Below, one piece after another: positions 52,566 to 60,116 of a stretch of 64,000 bases of DNA. Below the pieces are notes generated by a model. The model did no database searches and had not been told where the DNA came from. It saw nothing but the letters and a program-made list of their open reading frames with translations. Each line of letters begins with the position of its first letter. Position 1 is the stretch's first letter. Source of the stretch: a bacterium. Lineage in GTDB: Bacteria; Electryoneota; AABM5-125-24; Hatepunaeales; Hatepunaeaceae. The DNA lies in NCBI GenBank assembly GCA_021734165.1, contig JAIPJL010000005.1, positions 1-64,000 on the forward strand, given 5' to 3'. Made by a program: the position numbers and the translations under genes.

Positions 52566-52639
52566 GTAGCCCGGCTTGCCCTCAAGCCGGGATTAAAATA
52601 TTGTAATCTGGATTCCAAGATTTGGGAAATCCTGGCTAC
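52566..52639 (+). repeat. MITE-like repeat, copy 2 (inverted relative to copy 1)
   Basis: GTAGCCCGGCTTGCCCTCAAGCCGGGATT…AATCTGGATTCCAAGATTTGGGAAATCCTGGCTAC matches the reverse complement of copy 1. Confidence 0.8.
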
Positions 52640-52755
52640 TTAACTTATGGTCTCTGAGATGGTTTGTAAAGGAGGGAGAGGCGCCCCGGAGGTTTCAGAG
52701 ACCAGTAAACAATTTATATAAGTTAAACACAAAAGTCAATAAGGGAACTAACAGC

Positions 52756-53256
52756 ATGAAACAATCAATAATCGTAGTACTATTGTTATTAACAGCCATG
52801 ATTGAAGTAGCAGACGCACAATGGCTTTACCAGACAGGCACTGATCCTTTTGACGATTCTGTTACGCACGTTATTTATACAGTGACATTCGATGAAGTTC
52901 CCGGGTCGCTGTATGTAAGACGAAAAGGCTCCATGTTAGAGATATTCATTCTCACGTTATCTACTTATATTGGAACCAACAATTGTGACCTGGTACCTGC
53001 AGAGTGGAGGTTCGACAAGAGGGAAAGCAAATCCCTTTGGTGGTTCCCCTCTACCTGCAAGAAAGGTGCCTTTCTGTATAACGAAGACTACAAGCTCATC
53101 TTCTTACAGAACATGAAGGAGTGTAACACGCTCATCATAAGATTTACTAAACATGATGGTGGCACGGTAACAATGCGCTTTTCCCTGGCAGGTTTCACAG
53201 CAATGTACAATAAGTACATTGGGGAATCTGTAAAAACCAGCCCTCCATCAGAATGA
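52756..53256 (+). CDS. Small secreted protein of unknown function
   Basis: Signal peptide MKQSIIVVLLLLTAMIEVADAQW; 166 aa; no recognised family. Confidence 0.6.
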   Translation: MKQSIIVVLLLLTAMIEVADAQWLYQTGTDPFDDSVTHVIYTVTFDEVPGSLYVRRKGSMLEIFILTLSTYIGTNNCDLVPAEWRFDKRESKSLWWFPSTCKKGAFLYNEDYKLIFLQNMKECNTLIIRFTKHDGGTVTMRFSLAGFTAMYNKYIGESVKTSPPSE

Positions 53257-53311
53257 TAATTTTGCTGTTTTAACAAGAAGTAAATTTGGGTATAGCAGCT
53301 ATTTTAGTTTC

Positions 53312-53382
53312 GTAGCCCGGTATGCCCTCATGCCGGGATTATGATAGAAATCTGGATACCCGGATTTGGGAAATCCAGACCA
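53312..53382 (+). repeat. MITE-like repeat, copy 3 (same orientation as copy 2)
   Basis: GTAGCCCGGTATGCCCTCATGCCGGGATTATGATAGAAATCTGGATACCCGGATTTGGGAAATCC. Confidence 0.78.
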
Positions 53383-53605
53383 CATTCTCACCACCGGCTT
53401 TCGCTGGTGGCTATTGCACAACGTTCCCGAGTATAAAAATCTAACTGAACTTGAAAATTACTTGAGATTAGATTCAAGGCAATTTTGGGTAGATCACCAT
53501 CGAAATGATACAATACATAAGGAGAAATCATTGGTTGTTTATTATATTGTGTTAGGTCTTGGGCTTTAGGACGCACTGACAGATAACAATAAAAGAAGAA
53601 ACCAA

Positions 53606-54517
53606 ATGAAAATACAAACATTTTTCGCATCTCTGAGAGCGCCGTTTTTCACTGCGGTGATAATCCCTGTCATACTCGGCAGCGTGCTCGCCTGGCATCA
53701 TGGTTCGACATTCCACTGGGGGCTCTTTTTTATCACGCTCTTCGGTGCGATTGCGCTTCATGCGGGAGCTAATACCATCAACGACTACTTTGACCACCTC
53801 AGCAATAACGACGCTGTCAACGATGAGTTCATCCGACCGTTCACGGGTGGCAGCAGGCTGATTCAGAATGGGGATCTGACGCCGAGAGGCATGCTGACGA
53901 TTTCGATTTCTACCTATATGATCGGCGTCATTATCGGGCTGTACCTGACTTATTTAAGAGGCATGACGATATTCTGGATCGGGCTGATCGGAGTGGCTTG
54001 CGGGGTGCTGTATGTTGCGCCCGGTATCAACCTCGCAAAGCGTGGTTTCGGTGAGTTTGCAATTGCGCTGGCGTTCGGGTTGTGCTGTGTGAGTGGAGCG
54101 TATTACGTGCAGGCTCAGACCTTGAGCTTCGAGGTGATCTTTGCATCGCTGCCGGTAGCTATGCTGATCTTGCTGGTGCTGTTTATAAACCAATTCCCTG
54201 ATTATAACGCGGACAAGGCGGTGGGAAAAACGCACTGGGTGGTCAGGATGGGCAGGAAGAAGGCGTCGGTCAGCTATGCGACGATGATGATTATAACTTA
54301 TGCTTTGATCATTGCGCTGGCTCTTATTTACGGTAAATTCTGGCTGCTGGTCGGGCTGGCAACCGCTCCGATAGCGATCAAAGCGGTGCGGAATGCGCTG
54401 GTGAACTACGACGATGTGAAGGAGCTTTTCCCGTCATGCGCAGGTACGATCATGACTCACATGTTCACGGGGCTGCTGCTGACGTCAGGGTATGTTTTGC
54501 AGACGCTGTTAAGCTAA
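53606..54517 (+). CDS. UbiA-family prenyltransferase (MenA-like)
   Basis: GANTINDYFDHLSNNDAVNDEFIRPFTGGSRLIQNGDL; INQFPDYNADKAVGKTHWVVRMG; multi-TM. Confidence 0.9.
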   Translation: MKIQTFFASLRAPFFTAVIIPVILGSVLAWHHGSTFHWGLFFITLFGAIALHAGANTINDYFDHLSNNDAVNDEFIRPFTGGSRLIQNGDLTPRGMLTISISTYMIGVIIGLYLTYLRGMTIFWIGLIGVACGVLYVAPGINLAKRGFGEFAIALAFGLCCVSGAYYVQAQTLSFEVIFASLPVAMLILLVLFINQFPDYNADKAVGKTHWVVRMGRKKASVSYATMMIITYALIIALALIYGKFWLLVGLATAPIAIKAVRNALVNYDDVKELFPSCAGTIMTHMFTGLLLTSGYVLQTLLS

Positions 54518-54540
54518 TTTCCCAAATCAAGTTGAAGCTA

Positions 54541-54597
54541 ACCACAGAGGCACAAAGACACAAAGAAAAATTCTCTGTGCCTCTGTGTCTCTGTGGT
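54541..54597 (+). terminator. Large ACCACAGAG-type hairpin followed by T-rich tract; possible bidirectional terminator
   Basis: ACCACAGAGGCACAAAGACACAAAGA…TCTCTGTGCCTCTGTGTCTCTGTGGT then TTTTTGTTTTT. Confidence 0.7.
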
Positions 54598-54610
54598 TTT
54601 TGTTTTTAAG

Positions 54611-57055
54611 ATGCCCAATCCCCCTGAAATAACACTTGCTGAAGTGCAGTTCGGTGACACTCCGGCGGGAGGTTATACTTACCGTATTCCGGATGAATTG
54701 AACATCACATGCGCCGGAATCCGTGTCAGAGCTCCTTTTGGTATGCAGCGGCGGGTGGGCATACTGACCAGCATCTACAAAGGGCAGGATCGAGCTCACT
54801 ACCGCAACATTGCCGAACCTATAGACATCACACCCCTGATCTCACCTGAGATACTCGAACTTACCAAGTGGATTGCTGAATACTATCTCTGTGAATGGGG
54901 GGAGGCATTATCATCAGCCATACCACGCGGTCTAAAACCGACAGGCAAACGCAAATATATCCTGACCGAGCTTGGATTATCTGAACCCTTCCTATCCGAA
55001 GAGACCGGACCAGCAGGACAGCTTTGGCGTGACCTCCGAAAATCACCGTTGACCTTCGCTCAAATTAACAGACGCTTTCCACGAGGAACCCTTTTAATTG
55101 AGAAATTCAAACAGCATGGATGGATTGAGCAGATAGAAATTGAGGTGCGTCGCTCGGTTCAAAACATGATCACAGAATGGCGCTGGAATGATGAACAGGA
55201 TTATGCTGATGTATTAGAGAAAATGCCACAGCGATCAAAGAAATTAAGGCGCGGTGTCGAGATTCTTAGGGATAATACCGGCAGGATTACCGCCAAAGAA
55301 CTTAGCGCTATTGAGCCGGGTATGAGCCAGATCATGACAAATTTGGTGAAGAAAGGCTGGATTTTATCATCTCAGGTTCCCGCGCACATGCTTAGCAGTC
55401 TGCAAACCGGAATGGAAGAGACAGCGGTAAACTCAATTGTTCTTTCAACCGCACAGAAGACTATTGTTGAAAAAATCGAGAAGTCGCTGCAGTCTGGTAA
55501 ATATCAGTCATTTTTACTACATGGAGTCACAGGTTCCGGCAAAACTATCGTATATCTTGAAGCGGTTGCGAAAGCATTGGAACTTGGAGGATCTGCGATA
55601 GTGATGGTGCCGGAGATTTCGCTGACGCCACAGTTAACCGGACGTTTCAGACGAAAATTCGGATCGGATGTGGTGGTAACGCACAGCGGTCTCTCTGAGG
55701 CTGAGAGACGTGAAGCATGGAACCTGGCAAGAACCGGCAAAGCAAAGGTGATGGTGGGACCTCGTTCGGTGGTGTTTACTCCGCTCGATAATATTAAACT
55801 GATCATTGTCGATGAGGAGCACGACGACAGCTATAAACAGGCGGATCCGGCGCCGAGGTACAACGGCAGGGATGTAGCTCTTTATAGGGGATTCAAATCA
55901 GGCGCGACAGTAATTCTCGGATCGGCGACGCCTGATATTATAAGTTACAGCAATGCGAGAAGAGATAGATACGAACTGCTCGAATTAAAAGAGCGTCATG
56001 GTGAAGGAAACCTGCCGGATGTCTGGGTTGTCAAATGGAGTCCGAGCGAAAGAGCAGGATGCTTCAGCCCGAAGCTAAAGAAAAGATTAGAGGAAGTCGT
56101 TGAGCGCGGTGAGCAGGCTATTCTACTGATCAACCGCCGCGGTTTTTCGACGATTATTCGCTGTCCTGAATGCGGAAGTGTTGCCAAATGCCCGAACTGT
56201 GACATTACTTTACGCTATCACCGCGACAGGCAGTTAATAGAATGCCATTATTGCGGGCATAACCAAAAACCGCTTGACACATGTCCAAGTTGTCGAAGCC
56301 AGAGACTGATTTACGGAGGTATTGGAACACAACGCGTCCAACGGGAGTTAGAATTATATCTGCCGAAGGCGCGTGTGATACGGATGGATCAGGATACTAC
56401 GCACGGCAAAGGCGCTCATCAGAATATATTGGCAGATTTTGCAGTGCATAAGTACGATATACTCCTTGGAACGCAGATGGTTGCCAAGGGGCATGATTTT
56501 CCCAACGTAACACTGGTTGGGATACTGCTCGCTGACATGGAATGGTGGAGATCGGATTTCAGGGCTAATGAACGTGCGTACAGGCTCCTGTCTCAGGCGG
56601 CAGGCAGGACGGGACGCGCGGGTGGGGGAGAGGTTGTTATTCAGGCACTTGAAGCTGAAAATCCTTTGCTGCGCTGGGTTCAGAAGCATGATTATAATGA
56701 GTTGTTCAATTCCGAGGTTGATGATCGAAAAGGTCTGGATTATCCACCTTATAGTAAATTGGTTGCGATATTGCTAAAATCCGAAGATGCTGTTATGGTT
56801 GATAAAGCTGCCAATGAGCTTAAAGAAACACTTGATTACAGTCTTGCAGGTTGCAAAATATTAGGACCGGCGCCACCTCAGATTGAACGGCTTGAGAAAT
56901 TCTATCGACGCAGGTTATTGATTAAAATTCCCTTGGCAAGTAAAAACTCGGTCAGAACTAAAAACTCTATCAAAGAGATGGTTCAGGAGCTTGAAAAGCA
57001 ATATCAGAATCGAAAGTTAAGGTTTATAGTTGACGTTGATCCGGTTGATGTGTAA
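54611..57055 (+). CDS. priA: Primosomal protein N' (replication restart helicase PriA)
   Basis: LLHGVTGSGKTIVYLEAV, IIVDEEHDDSYKQ, Cys-rich zinc motifs CPECGSVAKCPNCDITLRYH…CHYCGHNQKPLDTCPSC; start moved from GTG 54593, which lies in the hairpin. Confidence 0.95.
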   Translation: MPNPPEITLAEVQFGDTPAGGYTYRIPDELNITCAGIRVRAPFGMQRRVGILTSIYKGQDRAHYRNIAEPIDITPLISPEILELTKWIAEYYLCEWGEALSSAIPRGLKPTGKRKYILTELGLSEPFLSEETGPAGQLWRDLRKSPLTFAQINRRFPRGTLLIEKFKQHGWIEQIEIEVRRSVQNMITEWRWNDEQDYADVLEKMPQRSKKLRRGVEILRDNTGRITAKELSAIEPGMSQIMTNLVKKGWILSSQVPAHMLSSLQTGMEETAVNSIVLSTAQKTIVEKIEKSLQSGKYQSFLLHGVTGSGKTIVYLEAVAKALELGGSAIVMVPEISLTPQLTGRFRRKFGSDVVVTHSGLSEAERREAWNLARTGKAKVMVGPRSVVFTPLDNIKLIIVDEEHDDSYKQADPAPRYNGRDVALYRGFKSGATVILGSATPDIISYSNARRDRYELLELKERHGEGNLPDVWVVKWSPSERAGCFSPKLKKRLEEVVERGEQAILLINRRGFSTIIRCPECGSVAKCPNCDITLRYHRDRQLIECHYCGHNQKPLDTCPSCRSQRLIYGGIGTQRVQRELELYLPKARVIRMDQDTTHGKGAHQNILADFAVHKYDILLGTQMVAKGHDFPNVTLVGILLADMEWWRSDFRANERAYRLLSQAAGRTGRAGGGEVVIQALEAENPLLRWVQKHDYNELFNSEVDDRKGLDYPPYSKLVAILLKSEDAVMVDKAANELKETLDYSLAGCKILGPAPPQIERLEKFYRRRLLIKIPLASKNSVRTKNSIKEMVQELEKQYQNRKLRFIVDVDPVDV

Positions 57056-58016
57056 ATTAATTAATAAGGATGATTATTTTAGTAAATGCGAAAAAAGACA
57101 ATTGCGTCTGATTCTTCAAACATTCTTAGTTTTTCTGCTCTTTATTAGTTCAATAGCAGGCGCTGTTCGTATTAAACCTCAATTCCAATACGATTATATC
57201 GGCGCTGATCAGGAGTACATTGACAAGCTTGATATTGAGTTAAAGCAAAAGCTTAAGTATATTGAAAGCAACCTTGAAACGGAACTTAAAGGATCCGTAA
57301 AAGTAATCCTCACGCTTTCTGAGGATGATTTTGCAAGGAAGACAAGAGGTGGAGTACCGGGCTGGGCTGGGGGGATTGCTTATCCGCAGCAACAAACCGT
57401 AGTACTGAAAACACCTCTTTTCTTCGGGCAGGGTGTTCCGGTTGAAGTACTCGCTGCGCATGAAGTAACACATGTTCTTATTCATCAGATTATCGGCGAT
57501 AACTACCTGCCTCGCTGGTTGGAAGAGGGTTTATGCCAGGTTCTTGCCGGAGAATCAAGAACAGGATCGTTCGGTGCAATGGGACGCGCCGCTGCCGCCA
57601 ACAGATTAATGGGTCTCCCGCGAGTGGATCATGTGCTTGGTTTCTCACGACCTGATGCAAACTTAGCCTATACGGAATCACGCTATGCAACTGCTGCCTT
57701 GGTTGACAGATTTGGTTGGCGAGCAATAAATGATTTGTTGAGCAGAATTGGTGATGGCACAGAGTTCGAGGAAGCTTTTTTTCTGGCAATCGGTGTTGAT
57801 TATGAGTTTTGGCAGGTGGAATGGTTAGAAGACGCTCGCACAAAATACAGTGTCATGGCATTGCTGGAGATGCAGAATTTGATTTGGATTATTATTTTAC
57901 TCCTGGCAATTCTTGCTATGATTGTTACCTTTGTTAGACGCAAATTGCAGTTGAGACGATGGACGGAGGAAGAAGAAGATGAGGATGATTACAATGAACC
58001 GATTTTTCCGGAATAG
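57030..58016 (+). CDS. Membrane-anchored MA-type (gluzincin-like) metallopeptidase
   Basis: AHEVTHVLIHQIIGDNYLPRWLEEGLCQVLAG (HExxH + downstream E), C-terminal TM; true start uncertain. Confidence 0.82.
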   Translation: MTLIRLMCKLINKDDYFSKCEKRQLRLILQTFLVFLLFISSIAGAVRIKPQFQYDYIGADQEYIDKLDIELKQKLKYIESNLETELKGSVKVILTLSEDDFARKTRGGVPGWAGGIAYPQQQTVVLKTPLFFGQGVPVEVLAAHEVTHVLIHQIIGDNYLPRWLEEGLCQVLAGESRTGSFGAMGRAAAANRLMGLPRVDHVLGFSRPDANLAYTESRYATAALVDRFGWRAINDLLSRIGDGTEFEEAFFLAIGVDYEFWQVEWLEDARTKYSVMALLEMQNLIWIIILLLAILAMIVTFVRRKLQLRRWTEEEEDEDDYNEPIFPE

Positions 58017-58062
58017 GTTAGATCGTTCAGAGTACAGCCTTCAGGCTGTTGGAACACGCTAA

Positions 58063-58216
58063 AGAGTCTGTCCGGTAATGCTAAAAGCGCTTGGGGAAGC
58101 ATCATCCCAGCGAAAGCTGGGATCCAGTAAACTCTTAATAAATAAATCATTATCTGGATTCCAACTTCCGTTGGAATGATGCGTTGCGAGATTTACGCTA
58201 TTATTGGACAGACTCT
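58063..58216. repeat. Nested palindromic MITE-like element
   Basis: AGAGTCTGTCC…GGACAGACTCT terminal inverted repeats enclosing a paired REP (CATCCCAGCGAAAGCTGGGATCCAG…CTGGATTCCAACTTCCGTTGGAATGATG). Confidence 0.8.
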
Positions 58217-58257
58217 AAAGCGTGAACTCTGAACCGGTATTAAGTGAGAAAAAGCAA

Positions 58258-59226
58258 ATGCGATTATTAACAGTACTAACTCTTGTCATTTTTATTTCCG
58301 CAGCCGGATTCTGCGCAGGAATTACAAGCTTTCCTATAACGGTTTCGCTCAACGAAACACGCGCACTTGCCCTCGGAGGAGCTGTGATTACTGAAACAGG
58401 TTGGTCACAAGGAGCAATGTTTAATCCAGCGACTGCTGCTGATGGTGGTCGAAGCTTTAGCGCTTGTTATGCCAACCACCTCGTTGATCAATGGAATGGT
58501 GGATTTAATGTATCTTATCCATTATTTGAAAAATATACCGTTGGCGGGTATCTGACAACTTTCGACCACGGTGAGTTTGACAGAACTAATCTAGATGAGA
58601 TTCCAACAGAAGAGACATTTGGAGCATCTGAAAATCTTGCTGCCGTATTTTTTGCTGGTAAGTATAAAGAAAATCTGTCCTATGGTGGTGCATTAAAATT
58701 TATATGGGGGGAGATTGATACTGATAAATCATCCGGATATGCGGTTGATCTCGGGATTACTTATGATCCCAATTGGGAAAGAGTGAAGTTAGGATTGGCT
58801 GTGCGTAATCTTGGAAAACAGATCAGCGCTTACGGATCGGACACCTATCCTCTTCCAACAGAGACATTAATTGGTTTATCACAAAAACTGAAGTATTTAC
58901 CATTAACTATAAGTACGGTAATGATACTGTCACGTGAGGATGAAGGAGACTATAACGGAGATTTTCTACCGGGTTCACCGGGCCTGTCTTTTGGGTTTGG
59001 TGGTGAATTTGCTGTTCAGATTAATGTTATAAAAGATCCGCTTCAATTAAGATTTGGATATAGAAGCCGAGCTGAAGGCTTACGCGTCGGTTATCATAAT
59101 GATATGCTTGCAGGCACGAGCTATGGTATAGGCATACCTTTGCAAAATTTTAACTTTGATTACACGTTCGTCTTTATGGGGGCTCTCGGCAGCATACATC
59201 GTTTTGGTTTGACCGGTAAGTTATAA
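58258..59226 (+). CDS. PorV/PorQ-like outer-membrane β-barrel protein
   Basis: Signal peptide; ALALGGAVITETGWSQGAMFNPATAA; LGLAVRNLGKQI; C-terminal barrel strands. Confidence 0.75.
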   Translation: MRLLTVLTLVIFISAAGFCAGITSFPITVSLNETRALALGGAVITETGWSQGAMFNPATAADGGRSFSACYANHLVDQWNGGFNVSYPLFEKYTVGGYLTTFDHGEFDRTNLDEIPTEETFGASENLAAVFFAGKYKENLSYGGALKFIWGEIDTDKSSGYAVDLGITYDPNWERVKLGLAVRNLGKQISAYGSDTYPLPTETLIGLSQKLKYLPLTISTVMILSREDEGDYNGDFLPGSPGLSFGFGGEFAVQINVIKDPLQLRFGYRSRAEGLRVGYHNDMLAGTSYGIGIPLQNFNFDYTFVFMGALGSIHRFGLTGKL

Positions 59227-59322
59227 AGTTGAGTGATCACCTCTGAACGACTTGCATTTTAGAGGTTTACAATATACATTAATCCAACATACCGTATTTC
59301 GGTCATAAACTTGGACTTATAA

Positions 59323-60081
59323 ATGAGATGCCAACATTGTAGAACTAACGTTACGAAAATACCTATTAACTGGAAATGTCCCAGTTGCGGTGAACAGCTG
59401 CCCGAACCAGGCAAGTGGTTTTATTTTAGTGAGCATCTTATTGAGTATCTCCCTGAAAAAGGTGTGATATTCTGGACTGTCTGGTTTGCTATTATAATGA
59501 TTCTAACGGGCGTGGCAGAGCTTGTACTCGGTAGAGGCTATTTGCTTAGTTACTTGGGTGGCAGTTTGTTAATGTCTCTTGTTTTTTTGTTTTTTGGTGG
59601 TATGTTGATAGATATGGTAATGAAAATAAATCTGCCGATACGCATGCCTTACGGTACTGACTACATTCTTAAAGAACGAGCTGTAATTCGCAATTTCAGG
59701 AAAGCAACCAATCTGGCGCTGATAATTGGCATCATTTATTCTCTTTACTGGTTGAAACCTCGTATATTTTTTCTTTATTTTCCTGCCTATCTCGTTACCA
59801 TAAGCTGGTTTCTTGTACTTGCTTGGTCGATTCTTGGTCTATTCCTTGATCCTCGCATGACTGAAGATGTCCGCTTCCGCTTTTATATGGACAGGCTTGG
59901 CATCACAAGCCTTAAACAATACCGAAAACTGGGGACGGCGTTTATTGCTGTTCTTGTTCTCATTGCCATTGGTTACCACATACTGATTTCCGTTCCAGGT
60001 TTATGGAAAGAGATTAGTAATACAACTTCTTTTGGCACATTTATAAGATTTATGAAAGAGTACTTTGCTTGGTTGTTTTAG
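59323..60081 (+). CDS. Zinc-ribbon multi-TM membrane protein
   Basis: MRCQHCRTNVTKIPINWKCPSCGEQL then several TM segments. Confidence 0.7.
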   Translation: MRCQHCRTNVTKIPINWKCPSCGEQLPEPGKWFYFSEHLIEYLPEKGVIFWTVWFAIIMILTGVAELVLGRGYLLSYLGGSLLMSLVFLFFGGMLIDMVMKINLPIRMPYGTDYILKERAVIRNFRKATNLALIIGIIYSLYWLKPRIFFLYFPAYLVTISWFLVLAWSILGLFLDPRMTEDVRFRFYMDRLGITSLKQYRKLGTAFIAVLVLIAIGYHILISVPGLWKEISNTTSFGTFIRFMKEYFAWLF

Positions 60082-60116
60082 TAAGTGTGAAAGTGTGAAA
60101 GTATGAAAGTTAAAAG

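Noticed and set aside
51224-53382. CRISPR array
   Set aside because: Three palindromic copies in mixed orientation separated by whole genes, not regularly spaced direct repeats
53366-53569. 67-aa ORF downstream of repeat copy 3
   Set aside because: Begins in the repeat tail; no signal, no domain; possible gene remnant only
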